Position numbers and translations under genes: made by a program. The notes under the pieces are model-generated. The model did no database searches. It had not been told where the DNA came from and worked only from the letters and a program-made list of their open reading frames with translations. Below are positions 48,168 through 58,423 of a stretch of 64,000 nucleotides of DNA, one piece after another (the stretch's first letter is position 1; every line of letters begins with the position of its first letter). The DNA comes from Planctomycetia bacterium (GTDB taxonomy: Bacteria > Planctomycetota > GCA-002687715), in assembly GCA_005790545.1 (NCBI GenBank), contig SXUL01000118.1:121160-185159 (forward strand), written 5' to 3'.

Positions 48168-49805
48168 ATGAAGCGCTTCCTTCTGCCCGCGATGGCGATG
48201 CTCGCCATCGCCTCCCTCGTCACCGCCCAGTGCGCGGTGCTTCCGGTCGCCACGGCCGGCGGCAACGGCCAGACTGGCTACATGTTTGACATTGAAAACA
48301 TCAGCGCGAACCCCGTGACCGTCACGGGATTTGATGTGCGCGGGCTTGGCAACTACGCCACGACCATCAACCTCCGCACGTTGAATGTGACCGGGTCCTT
48401 CACCGCTCTCGCGGCGAACACGACCACGGCCGCGAACTGGACGCTCGTGGGCTCCGGGCCCATCACGTTGAGCACCGCCGCAAACTCGGCCCTGCCATTC
48501 CCCATCGCGATCACGATTCCTGCTGCGACCAAGCAGGCGGTCTACATCACCACCTCGGTGGCGGCGACCAACCTCTCGTACACCACGGGCCTCGCTGGCA
48601 CCTATGGCACCGCCATCATCGCCACTGACGGCGTGCTCAACGTGTACGCCGGTTGCGGCAAGGGCCAACTCACAGGCGGCGCACCCTTCGGCGGGACCTT
48701 CGGTGGTCCGACCGTCGGCGTGAGCAGCAGCCGCAACTTCCGGGGTGCCGTGACCTACCAGACCGGTGCACTCGCGAGCTGGGAGACCAACAGCTTGGTG
48801 AGCTCCGTCGACTTCAACGGCGTGAACGGCACGCCTTGCTCGAAGGCCCTCACCACGGTGTGTGCAGGAAGCCCCGTCAACGCAACCTTGGCCTCCAACG
48901 GCGCTGGCACGTTCTTTGATGTGTTCTTCAACCTCAGCCCGACGGTTGGCAACGGTGCAGGCGCCATCGCGACGGCCGGCGGACAGCTCGTCAACCTGGA
49001 CATCATGGGCGGCCTGTTCATGCTCAATGGGACGCTCGTGCCGCACCCCGGCACTTTCAGCATCCCGTTCGGCGCACCGGCCGGGCTCACCATTTCCGCG
49101 CAGCAACTCGTGCTTGACCCGACCCACGTCGACGGCATCAACTTGAGCCAGGCGGCTCAGCTTGACGGCCTTGCCGGTGGCGGCGTCGGCCTCGTCGGCC
49201 CTGCGGGCGACGACACCGTGCTGACCATCGTCGCGGGAGGAGCTCCTCTCTGCGCACCGGCCCTCACTTTCTACGGCACGACCCAGACCACCTACCACGT
49301 GGTGACCAACGGCCGCCTCATGTGGCCGATTGGCAGCACCTCGTTCTCGCCCACGGTTGCCGCCGCACAGGCGACCACCGGCACCCTCGGCATCTGGACC
49401 GACTACAACACCGCCATCGGCGGAACCGTCACCCTCGACCTGGTCGGTGGCGTCTTCGGCGTGAACTTCAACGCCATTGGCTACTTCGGAATGGCCGGCA
49501 CGGCGTCGACCTTCCGCCTCGAGAACGACAGCAACACCGGCATCGTGAAGATCGCAAACATCGCGCAGGGGTCCCAAGCGCCACCACCCGCTGGTGGAAC
49601 CGCGAACTCCTTCCTCGGCATGAGCCCCGGCATTGGCGCAACTGATCCCGGCCAGACCCTCTTCAGCCCGTTGGCATCCGGCGTGACCGCGAACGCGACG
49701 GACATGCTCTACAACTTCGGACTCGCCGGCACGCTCGCTCCCGGCATCACGTCCATCACCTTCGCCCCCAACGTCGTGGGCAACTACGACTGGTCGAGCC
49801 TCTGA
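48168..49805 (+). CDS. Large secreted protein, family of unknown function (paralogue 1)
   Basis: MKRFLLPAMAMLAIASLVTAQCAVLP signal; Gly/Thr-rich extracellular-type sequence; closely similar to the next ORF. Confidence 0.8.
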   Translation: MKRFLLPAMAMLAIASLVTAQCAVLPVATAGGNGQTGYMFDIENISANPVTVTGFDVRGLGNYATTINLRTLNVTGSFTALAANTTTAANWTLVGSGPITLSTAANSALPFPIAITIPAATKQAVYITTSVAATNLSYTTGLAGTYGTAIIATDGVLNVYAGCGKGQLTGGAPFGGTFGGPTVGVSSSRNFRGAVTYQTGALASWETNSLVSSVDFNGVNGTPCSKALTTVCAGSPVNATLASNGAGTFFDVFFNLSPTVGNGAGAIATAGGQLVNLDIMGGLFMLNGTLVPHPGTFSIPFGAPAGLTISAQQLVLDPTHVDGINLSQAAQLDGLAGGGVGLVGPAGDDTVLTIVAGGAPLCAPALTFYGTTQTTYHVVTNGRLMWPIGSTSFSPTVAAAQATTGTLGIWTDYNTAIGGTVTLDLVGGVFGVNFNAIGYFGMAGTASTFRLENDSNTGIVKIANIAQGSQAPPPAGGTANSFLGMSPGIGATDPGQTLFSPLASGVTANATDMLYNFGLAGTLAPGITSITFAPNVVGNYDWSSL

Positions 49806-49852
49806 TGAGAGCTTGATCGGCCCGCCACCCTCCGGGGTACGGCGCTGACAGC

Positions 49853-49884
49853 AAGGCCCCGCGTTCGCAAGAGCGCGGGGCCTT
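49853..49884 (+). terminator. Rho-independent-like terminator
   Basis: Perfect 11-bp inverted repeat AAGGCCCCGCG-TTCGCAAGAG-CGCGGGGCCTT after paralogue 1. Confidence 0.75.
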
Positions 49885-50021
49885 CTGCATTGTCTGGCAC
49901 CGCGCGCAGGACGCTTGTTGACACGCGTCAACGAATGCCAACTTGGTCCACATTCCGGACCTCTGCGCACAGGGTTTCACGCGCCACGCCGCTACGCTTC
50001 TGGAACCTCAGGAGTCACCCG

Positions 50022-51642
50022 ATGAATCGTTGCCTCGCGCTGCCATTGGTTTTCATGGTTCTCTCATCATTGGCTTCCGCCCAATGCGCCATCCTCCCCG
50101 TGACGAATGCAGGAGGAAGTGGCGAGGCTGGTTACATGTTCGACGTGATGAATCTCTCTGCGAGCCCCATCACGATCACGGGCTTCGCCGTGCGGGGGCT
50201 CGGCAACTACAGCACCAGCATGAATGTGTATTCGCTGAATACCCCCGGCTCATTCCTGACCAGCACGACCAATTTCAATCAGGCGTGGTTTTGGACTCTC
50301 CGCGGCTCTGCGCCCGTCACGCTGCACACCGCGTACAACACAGAACTGCCCATCCCCTTCTCCGTGGCCGTTGCGCCCAGCACGATTCAGGCCTTCTACA
50401 TCACCACCACGGTGCCGGGAACGAAAGTCTCGTACCTCCCCGGGGGCTTTGCCTCTCTCAACACCATCATCGCCTCTGACGGCGTGCTGCAAGTGCGCGC
50501 CGGTGTCGGCAAGACTCTGGATCAACTCGGCCAACCTTTCGGATGGACAATTGGCGGCCCGACACCGAATATCAGCTACAGCTGCAAGTTCCGCGGCACG
50601 GTGCGCTACCAGACCGGCGCGCTTCCGAGTTGGCAAACCAACAGCGCAGCGAGCTCATTCCAGTTCAATGGAGTGAATGGCGCGCAGTGCACGAAGGCTC
50701 TCACTTCGCTCTGCGCAGGCAACACCGTGACAGCAACGCTTGGATCAAACATCGCGGGAACGCTCTTCGACGTTGCACTCAGCACAATGCCGAGCGTGGC
50801 CAACGGCAGCGGAGCTCTCGCAACGGGCGGCGGACAACTGATCAATCTTGACCTCCTCGGCGGGCTTTCACTCTTGAATGGCTCGATGCTGCCGCACCCC
50901 GGCAACATGAGCATTGCTTTCGGTGCGCCATCTGGGCTCACGGTTTCTGCGCAGCAATTCGTGCTGGATGCAACGCATCCGGATGGCCTCCAACTGAGTC
51001 AGGCAGCACAACTCAGCGTCTCGGCCCTTGGCGGTCTCGGCCTCCCGGGACCGACAGGAGATGACACCTGGATGACCATCGTGGCCGGCATGCCGCCCTA
51101 CTGCGCACCAGCACTCACTTTCTATGGCACTGTTCACAACACCTACCACGTCATCACCAATGGTCGCATCACGTGGCCGACGCCGAGCCCGTCCATCGCG
51201 GTTTCGGTGGCCTCCGCAGTCCTCGCGCCCTCCTTCTGCGGACTCTGGTCCGACTACGACACCAACGCCGGCGGCAACATCACCCTTGATGTTGCGGGAG
51301 GCATCGTGGGCGTGAACTACAACGCCATTGCCTACTTCGGTCAACCCGGGAACGGCGTCCTCGTTCCGCATCGAGAATGACAGCAACACGGGCATCGTGA
51401 AGATCATGAATATTGCGCAGGGTGCGCAAGCGACCATCAATTCCGCTCTGCTCGGAATCAGCCGCGGTGCCGGAGCAACCAATCCAGGTCAGGCGCCCTT
51501 CAGCAATGCAGCGACCGGAGTGACCAGCAACGCCACGGACATGCTCTACAACCTCGGGATTGCAGGCACTCTCGCGCCGGGCATCACGGCCATCACCTTC
51601 GCGCCCAACGCATTCGGCAATTATGACTGGATGAGCCAGTGA
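50022..51642 (+). pseudogene. Secreted paralogue 2, +1 frameshift at about 51348-51350
   Basis: ORF 50022..51380 (MNRCLALPLVFMVLSSLASAQCAILP...) continues in another frame as 51328..51642 (GTASSFRIENDSNTGIVKIMNI...); removing one G from CCCGGGAACGG restores PGTASSFRIENDSNTGIVKI. Confidence 0.88.
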
Positions 51643-51674
51643 TGCGCGCTTGAAGCACGCCGCGCGAATTCACA

Positions 51675-52589
51675 TCAGAGAATCGACTTGCCATGCGCGG
51701 AGAGGATGAGCTCCACGCCAAGAAGCGCGGTCTGGTTCTGCACATCGGCGACCGGGTCCACTTCCATCATGTCCATGGCGAGCATGCGCCCTGAATCATG
51801 GGCCATCTCGGCGAGGAGATGGCTTTCGCGATAATTCAGCCCGCCGCGGACAGGCGTGCCCACGCCCGGTGCGACCTGCGCGTCCACGCCGTCCATGTCG
51901 AAGGAGAAATGGAACCCTGAAGTGCCCGCGCAGGCGAGTTCGATGGCCTGTTCCATCACACGGCGCACGCCCATCTCGTCCACATCGCGCATGGTGAACA
52001 CATGCACACCCGAGCTCTTCACGAGGAAGCGCTCCGAAGGGTCCACACTGCGGATGCCGATGAATACCACGTTGGTGGGATTGACCGCGGGAGACAGGCC
52101 CGCGAGGTTCGCGAGCGCTGCGGGCCCTTCACCAATGAGGCACGCTACCGGCATGCCATGGATGTTGCCGCTGGGCGAGGTCTCCGGCGTGTTCATGTCC
52201 GTGTGCGCATCCACCCAGATGAGACCGATGCGCTGGCCGCGCTGCGCTGCCACAGCCGCTGTCGCGCTCACGGACCCGATGGCGGCCGAGTGGTCGCCGC
52301 CGAGCACGATCATGGAGCTGTCTCCGTCCGCTTCCAGCATCACGCGCTCGGTGACGTTGCGGCACACCTGCGTGATCTCTGGGAGATAGCGCGCTTGGGG
52401 GTCTCCGGATCCGATGCTCTGCGGGACCGGGACCGCCACGTTCCCGAGGTCTGTGACCTTGTGCCCGAGAAGCCGCAGATCTTCGACGAGACCGGCAACG
52501 CGGAGAGCGGACGGCCCCATGTCCACGCCACGGTGCGCCCCGCCAAGATCGATGGGGACGCCGAGGATCTTCAGATGCCGGGGTTGCAT
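51675..52589 (-). CDS. Arginase/agmatinase family (arginase-like)
   Basis: GVDMGPSALRVAGL; VLGGDHSAAIGSVS; WVDAHTDMNTPETSPSGNIHGMP; FSFDMDGVDAQVAPGVGTPVRGGLNYRE. Confidence 0.93.
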   Translation of the reverse strand: MQPRHLKILGVPIDLGGAHRGVDMGPSALRVAGLVEDLRLLGHKVTDLGNVAVPVPQSIGSGDPQARYLPEITQVCRNVTERVMLEADGDSSMIVLGGDHSAAIGSVSATAAVAAQRGQRIGLIWVDAHTDMNTPETSPSGNIHGMPVACLIGEGPAALANLAGLSPAVNPTNVVFIGIRSVDPSERFLVKSSGVHVFTMRDVDEMGVRRVMEQAIELACAGTSGFHFSFDMDGVDAQVAPGVGTPVRGGLNYRESHLLAEMAHDSGRMLAMDMMEVDPVADVQNQTALLGVELILSAHGKSIL

Positions 52590-52791
52590 GGCTTCGACTC
52601 TATCGGCCGGCGAGTGTCCCTCGATGGTGTCGCCGCTGGGAGACAAGAAAGGAGGCTCTTCCGAAACGCACCAAGCACGTGATCGCACTCAACTTATTGC
52701 GCAACAGTGACTTGAGTGATTCGCCGCCTGAATGGCACGGCATTCGCTTTGGCTCCATCAGGTCCGATGAAGGGCCTTCAAGGAGAGCCAA

Positions 52792-53271
52792 ATGAACGCC
52801 ATCGCCACAACCGCTCGCGCCTCAACCCGCGTCACCCTGCAACAGGGTCTTGCCTCCGTGCAGTTGGCCCTGCGTGTCGGCCTCGTCGCCGCCGCACTCG
52901 CCGCACTCAGCGGCGCTCTGCCGGCCCAGTCTTTCCTGAGCCTCCTCTTTGGCAACCCGCACCACGGCGGCGCCTTCCAGATCGCCCTCGGTTCCGCGCC
53001 CGCGGGCGTGCACTGCTGCGACAGCTCGTGCAACCGCTGGGAGCCCGGCCACTACGCCATCGTGAGCGAACGCGTGGTGATTCCCGGCTGCGTACGTCAG
53101 GTCTGGGTGCCGCCCTGCTACCGCACCGAATGGAACTGCTGTGGCGAGCCCGTCCAGGTGCTCGTCCGCGCAGGGTACTTCCGCACCGTCCGTGATCCGG
53201 ATCGCACCGAGTGCGTGAAGCGCCGCGTCTGGCAACCCGGACGCTGGCGCCGAGTCTGCGGCGACTGCTGA
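52792..53271 (+). CDS. Secreted Cys-rich protein
   Basis: RBS AAGGAG; N-terminal hydrophobic segment ending ALPAQ; CCDSSCNRWEPGHYAIV...CVRQVWVPPCYRTEWNCCGEPVQV...CVKRRVWQPGRWRRVCGDC. Confidence 0.75.
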   Translation: MNAIATTARASTRVTLQQGLASVQLALRVGLVAAALAALSGALPAQSFLSLLFGNPHHGGAFQIALGSAPAGVHCCDSSCNRWEPGHYAIVSERVVIPGCVRQVWVPPCYRTEWNCCGEPVQVLVRAGYFRTVRDPDRTECVKRRVWQPGRWRRVCGDC

Positions 53272-53316
53272 GAGGAGGTCGCTCAGACGCGCAGCCACCG
53301 GCCGCGTCTCCCCCAA

Positions 53317-53358
53317 GGCCCGCCCCCGAGCGACCCGCTCCGGGGCGGGCCACTTTTC
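53317..53358 (+). terminator. Rho-independent terminator
   Basis: GGCCCGCCCCCGAGCG acc CGCTCCGGGGCGGGCC followed by acttttc; 16-bp stem with one mismatch. Confidence 0.85.
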
Positions 53359-53443
53359 GTGAGCAGGGAAGCCTAGTATTCCTCCCCGCGTACCGGGGCC
53401 GCGCTCGCTCTGAGCCATGGCTCTGGATGCCAGGAGAACGGGG

Positions 53444-54379
53444 ATGATCAAAGTCGATGGGCTGACGCATCGCTACGGCGATGCGCTCGCGCTGGCAGGA
53501 ATCAGTTTCGAGATTCCGCGCGGGCAAGTGGTGGGGTTGGTCGGGCCCAACGGTGCCGGCAAGACCACCACCATGAAGATCCTCACGGGCTACCTCGCCG
53601 CGGCGTCGGGCACGGCCGCCATCGGTGGCCACGACATCGTGAAGGACCGCCTCGCCGCGCAGAGCCTCATCGGCTACCTGCCGGAGAACGCTCCCATCTG
53701 GCGCGATCTCCTCGTGCAGGACTACCTGATGCTCATGGCCAAGCTCCGCATGGTGCCCGCGAGCGAGCGGCTCAAACGCTTCAGTGCGGTCGTGCGCGCC
53801 CTCGACCTTGAGAGCGTGCTGGTGAAACCTGTTGCGCATCTCTCGAAGGGCTTCCGCCAACGCGTCGGCCTCGCGCAAGCCATGATTCATGATCCGGAGG
53901 TTCTCATCCTCGACGAACCGACCTCAGGACTCGACCCCGCGCAGATCATGGAGATCCGCGAGGTCATCCGACGCATGGGACGCGAGAAGACCGTCATCCT
54001 CTCCACCCACATCCTCTCGGAAGTGGAAGCCACCTGTGATCGCGCGCTGATGATCGTGGGCGGACGCATTCACGTGGACGAGGACATCGCGTCCATCCGC
54101 CACGGGCGTGGGCTGCGTGTGCGCATTGCCGCCGCTCCAACGGGCACACGCGCGAAACTGGCTGCGATTCCTGGCGTGCTGGCCGTCGAGGAATCCGCCG
54201 AAGCGGATGGCAGCACGCTGTTCCGCCTGCAGACCTCCCCGGATCGCGATGTGGCGACAGCCGTCGCAGAATGCGCCCGTGCGGCGGGCGTGCTGGTGAC
54301 GGAGCTCACACGTGAGCGTCATGACCTCGAAGAGATCTTCCGCGCTCTCAAGCACGGCGACAGCGGGAGGGCGGCATGA
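53444..54379 (+). CDS. ABC transporter ATP-binding protein (GldA-like)
   Basis: VGPNGAGKTTTMKILTGYLAAASGTAAIGGHDI; HLSKGFRQRVGLAQAMIHDPEVLILDEPTSGLDP. Confidence 0.93.
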   Translation: MIKVDGLTHRYGDALALAGISFEIPRGQVVGLVGPNGAGKTTTMKILTGYLAAASGTAAIGGHDIVKDRLAAQSLIGYLPENAPIWRDLLVQDYLMLMAKLRMVPASERLKRFSAVVRALDLESVLVKPVAHLSKGFRQRVGLAQAMIHDPEVLILDEPTSGLDPAQIMEIREVIRRMGREKTVILSTHILSEVEATCDRALMIVGGRIHVDEDIASIRHGRGLRVRIAAAPTGTRAKLAAIPGVLAVEESAEADGSTLFRLQTSPDRDVATAVAECARAAGVLVTELTRERHDLEEIFRALKHGDSGRAA

Positions 54380-57306
54380 GCAAGACACAATGCGGAAGCT
54401 CGCGAGCGGCGGCGCTCGCCGGACGCGAAGTCGCCGCGGCTCTCACGAGCCCACTGGCATGGGTGTTCACTGCGCTTTTCATCGGCGTCGGTGTCACCAC
54501 GTTCTTCCTCGTGGAGCGCTTCTTCGCCAGTGATCAGGCGACAGTGCGCGGCTTCTTCCGCTGGATGCCGGCACTCCTCGCGCTGGTTGCTCCTGCACTC
54601 ACCATGCGCAGTTGGGCGGACGAGAAGAAACTCGGCAGCTACGAGATGCTGCTCACGCTGCCCATGCGCGCGCGAGAGCTTGTCTGCGGCAAGTTTTTCG
54701 GCGCCGTGGTGGTGCTCGCACTGGCGCTTGTCTTCACGCTCGGCATTCCTTTCGCAGCTGACGCGCACGGCGCTCTCGACTGGGGCCCGGTCCTCGGTGG
54801 CTACCTTGGCTCGCTCCTTCTCGGAGCAGCCTTCATCGCCATCGGGCTCTTCGCCTCCTCGCTCGTGCAGGATCAGATCCTTGCGCTGTTTTTCGGCTGG
54901 GCCATGTGTGCCCTCGCACTGCTCCCGGAAGCGCCCTTCTGGGAATCGCTGCTGCCTTCGGGAGCCGCTTCCGCCCTCAAGAGCTTCGGCTTCGGGGCGC
55001 GCTTCGGCGCGGTGGAACGTGGCCTGCTCGATCTCGGCGACCTCGCCTTCTATACGGCAGCCACCTTCTTCTTCCTCGCGCTGAACGTGCTCGTGCTCGA
55101 ATGGCGCCACCGGAGGGATCGCTGGCAGCTCATCCTCGCGGCCGAACTGCTGCTGGTGAACCTCGTCTGCACGGTGCACATCACGGATGAGCTGCACCTG
55201 TGGCGCGCCGATCTCACCGAAGGCGCTCACTACAGCATCTCGCCTGCCACGCGGGAACTCATGGCCGATCTCTCCGAAGGTGGCGAGATCGTCTTCTATC
55301 ACTCCGCACTCGAGAACCAGCACGAGAAGCTGCGGCCTCTCATCGATCCTCTGAAGGATCTCATCGGCGAGTTCGGCGCTGCCAGTGGCGGACGCATCAA
55401 GACGCGCAGCGTGGAGCTCGACAAGGCCGGTGAACAGGCGCAAACCGAAGCGGAGTCCGGATTCGGCGTGCGCCCCTTCCCGATCCCCGTGCGCGATGCG
55501 TTCCAGTCCGGCTATCGCAGCACCTACTTCAGCGTGGTCATCTCCAACGGCACGGATTTCGAGCACCTCAATCTGGAACAGCTCATCAACGTCGTCGAAC
55601 GAGGCGGCACGGATTGGGAAGTGGAGCTTGGCGATGTGGAGTTCCTGACGGCACGAGCACTGAAAAAACTCGCACGCGGCTTCGGCAGCGTGCCGGGCGC
55701 ACTCGTCGCCCACGACGTGAAGGCCGAGGTGGAGGTGTTGCTGACTGCGCCCGACACCTTGCCGGAACATCTGAAGACGCTCCGCGAAACCGTGCAGCAG
55801 GTCGGCGACCGGCTGACGCGTGAGTCCGCGGGGCACTTCAGCCTCCGCATCACGGACCCTTGGGACGGCAAAGCCTCGCCGGAAGAGCGGAAGTCCGCGG
55901 ACCTCGAGCTCAAGCGCAAGCACCGCATCACTCCCGTGCCGCGCGATTACTTCTCGGAAGACTCGTACCACGCTTGGGCGGTGTTGAAGGTCGGCGAACG
56001 CAAGGAAGTACTCGGGCTGTACAGCTCGCAGACGGCACTCGGCGCTGCCGATGTGAAGACACATCTCGAAGGCGCCCTGAAGCGCCTCATCCCCGGGTTT
56101 CTTGCGGTGGTCGGCTTCGCCTCACCCAAGGTGGACATGGACCCCATGATGGCTCAGTTCGGCCAGCGCCCGCCACCCGATGAATTCGCATCGTTGCAGG
56201 AACTCCTCAGCAGCGAGTACGAAGTGCGGCGCGTCAATCTCATGGGTGAAGCCCCGGAAATCCCGCGCGAAGTGGGCACACTCCTCGTGGCGAGGCCAAA
56301 GGCTCTCAGCGACAAGGCCCTCTTCGAACTCGACCAGTTCATCATGCGCGGCGGCCGGCTCATCCTGCTCGCCGACAACTTCACACTGGATGCGGAAGGC
56401 TCCGGTCGTACGGGGAGCATTGAGGTGGCTGCGGTAGATACCGCATCGCTCCGCCCGTTCCTCGCCCATTTCGGCATCGTGCTGGCGCCCGACCTGGTGC
56501 TCGATGAACGCTGCGACTACCTGCCGCTCCTGAAGACGCGTCAGGTCGGCCGCGAACGTGTGCGCTACATCGAAGATGTCGCCTACCCGTACTTCCTCAC
56601 GCTTCCGCGCGAGAGCATGGACGCGGAACACGCCATCACGCGCGAACTCCCCGGCAGCGGTCTCTTCTGGGCCTCGCCTGTCTCCCTCGGCAAGTTGCCT
56701 GAGGGAGTGCAAGGCGTGGCGTTGCTCCGCAGTTCCGAGAAGTCGGCGCTGAAGGTGGATGCGACGGACGTGGATTCGGTGCTCGACGCAGGCTTCAAGG
56801 CCGGCCCCGAGGCGAAGGCCCACGGACTCGCGGTGGAAGTGAAGGGCTCCTTCAAGTCGTTCTTCGCGGACAAGGCCATCCCGGGCATCGACAAGCCCGT
56901 CAACGCCGCGGCCGACGCGAAGTCACGCGGTGCGCCGCTCGCAGAGTCCCAACAAGCGGCGAACCTCCTCGTCATCGGCGATTCCGATGGTTTCACACCC
57001 ACGGTGTTCCGCGCCTTCCAGCAGTCGGAGGATGTGTTCCAGAGCAACTTCCGCTTGCTCACGAACGCCATCGACGAAGGCGGCGAAGACAGCGATCTGA
57101 TGCCGCTCAGAAACAGACCGCCTGTACGCCGTCCGCTCGAAGGTCTGTCGAAACTCTCACCGGAAGAACGTGGCTCCGTCGCTGAAGCGAGCTTCATGAC
57201 CACGCTCTTCGGTTCCCTTGCAGCGCTCGGTGTCTGCGGGCTCCTCTGGTGGATTCGTCGCCGCGCACAACGTCCCATTGCCCTCGTCGGAGGCTCCAAG
57301 TCATGA
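54376..57306 (+). CDS. Fused ABC-2 permease plus GldG-type ABC-associated domain
   Basis: N-terminal TM region with SWADEKKLGSYEMLLTLPMRARELVCGKF (ABC-2 permease/GldF-like), then large extracytoplasmic GldG-like region and C-terminal TM; ATGA overlap with ATPase. Confidence 0.88.
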   Translation: MSKTQCGSSRAAALAGREVAAALTSPLAWVFTALFIGVGVTTFFLVERFFASDQATVRGFFRWMPALLALVAPALTMRSWADEKKLGSYEMLLTLPMRARELVCGKFFGAVVVLALALVFTLGIPFAADAHGALDWGPVLGGYLGSLLLGAAFIAIGLFASSLVQDQILALFFGWAMCALALLPEAPFWESLLPSGAASALKSFGFGARFGAVERGLLDLGDLAFYTAATFFFLALNVLVLEWRHRRDRWQLILAAELLLVNLVCTVHITDELHLWRADLTEGAHYSISPATRELMADLSEGGEIVFYHSALENQHEKLRPLIDPLKDLIGEFGAASGGRIKTRSVELDKAGEQAQTEAESGFGVRPFPIPVRDAFQSGYRSTYFSVVISNGTDFEHLNLEQLINVVERGGTDWEVELGDVEFLTARALKKLARGFGSVPGALVAHDVKAEVEVLLTAPDTLPEHLKTLRETVQQVGDRLTRESAGHFSLRITDPWDGKASPEERKSADLELKRKHRITPVPRDYFSEDSYHAWAVLKVGERKEVLGLYSSQTALGAADVKTHLEGALKRLIPGFLAVVGFASPKVDMDPMMAQFGQRPPPDEFASLQELLSSEYEVRRVNLMGEAPEIPREVGTLLVARPKALSDKALFELDQFIMRGGRLILLADNFTLDAEGSGRTGSIEVAAVDTASLRPFLAHFGIVLAPDLVLDERCDYLPLLKTRQVGRERVRYIEDVAYPYFLTLPRESMDAEHAITRELPGSGLFWASPVSLGKLPEGVQGVALLRSSEKSALKVDATDVDSVLDAGFKAGPEAKAHGLAVEVKGSFKSFFADKAIPGIDKPVNAAADAKSRGAPLAESQQAANLLVIGDSDGFTPTVFRAFQQSEDVFQSNFRLLTNAIDEGGEDSDLMPLRNRPPVRRPLEGLSKLSPEERGSVAEASFMTTLFGSLAALGVCGLLWWIRRRAQRPIALVGGSKS

Positions 57307-58382
57307 ACCGCCTCGTCCTGGTCCTCGCTGCTCTCGCAGCACTGCAGATCGTCATGATCACCACCTGCCTCGGCCCGGCGGAATCCGCTTCCACGCAGGG
57401 CGCGGTCGTTATCACGCAGCCTTTTGCCGCTCTGCAGGACGTGGACATCCACGCCCTCGAAGTCACCGAGAGCGACGGCACAGCGGTGAAGCTCGCACGC
57501 GGTGCCGAGAAAGATGGCGCTCCGGGTGCCTTCGGCCTCGTGGACAAGGGCAACTACCCCGCCAAGCAGACGGAGGTGGACAACCTCATGGGCGCCCTGA
57601 AGAAGCTCTCGACGGGGCGCGTGGCAACGCGGCAAGAGAAGTCGTTCACGGCGCTTGAAGTGGCGGACCAGAACTTCAACCGCCACGTGATTGCGAAGAA
57701 GAAGGATGGCACCGTGCTGGCGGACTTCTTCCTCGGCAGTGGCAAGAAGGGTGGCTCCATCTTCTTCCGCCGCGCCGGGGGGGATGTGGCCCAGCATGCA
57801 ACCGGCGTCGAAACGTGGGAGTTCTCCGCCAGTTCGAGCTCGTGGGTTGATTCGCAGTTCACCGAGATTCCGGTGGACGAGGTCACTCTGCTCACCCTTG
57901 AGCGCAGCGAAGGAACGCTGCGCCTCGAAAAGAGCGAGCGCGTGAAAGTCGTCGAACCGCAAACACCCCCGAAAGAAGGCGAGCAGCAAGAGACCGAGGT
58001 GATCTGGACCGAGACCACGGCCGTGCCACCTCGCATTGCAGACAACAGCAAGGTCGAAGCGCTCCTCGCATCCCTCGGCCGCATTTACATTGCTGAACCG
58101 GTGGGACAGGGCGAGAAGCCGGAACAGGGTTTCGAGAAGCCCTCAGCTCGCGCCACGCTCCAGAAGAAGGACGGCAGCACCATTGTGCTCTCCATCGGTG
58201 CGAAGCGTGAGAAGGAGAACGACTGGTTCATCAAGAAGAGCGGCTTCGACTGGGTTGCCACCGTGCGCAGTTACACCGTCGAAGATGTGTTCCAGAAGAA
58301 GTCTGACGCGCTGCAGGCAGACAAGAAAGACGAAACCCCCGTGCCCGATTCCGGGCACGAGGGCCACGATCACAAGAAGTGA
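57303..58382 (+). CDS. DUF4340-domain protein
   Basis: MNRLVLVLAALAALQIVM; AALQDVDIHALEVTESDG...GNYPAKQTEVDNLMGALKKL; directly downstream of the GldG-like gene. Confidence 0.85.
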   Translation: MNRLVLVLAALAALQIVMITTCLGPAESASTQGAVVITQPFAALQDVDIHALEVTESDGTAVKLARGAEKDGAPGAFGLVDKGNYPAKQTEVDNLMGALKKLSTGRVATRQEKSFTALEVADQNFNRHVIAKKKDGTVLADFFLGSGKKGGSIFFRRAGGDVAQHATGVETWEFSASSSSWVDSQFTEIPVDEVTLLTLERSEGTLRLEKSERVKVVEPQTPPKEGEQQETEVIWTETTAVPPRIADNSKVEALLASLGRIYIAEPVGQGEKPEQGFEKPSARATLQKKDGSTIVLSIGAKREKENDWFIKKSGFDWVATVRSYTVEDVFQKKSDALQADKKDETPVPDSGHEGHDHKK

Positions 58383-58423
58383 TGCTCGCCGGCGCGCGTG
58401 AGAACGCGCGCCAGTGCTGTGCA

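Noticed and set aside
48159-49970. 603-aa minus-strand ORF
   Set aside because: Antisense of secreted paralogue 1; composition reflects the repetitive sense strand.
54319-56064. 581-aa minus-strand ORF
   Set aside because: Antisense to the GldF-GldG fusion.
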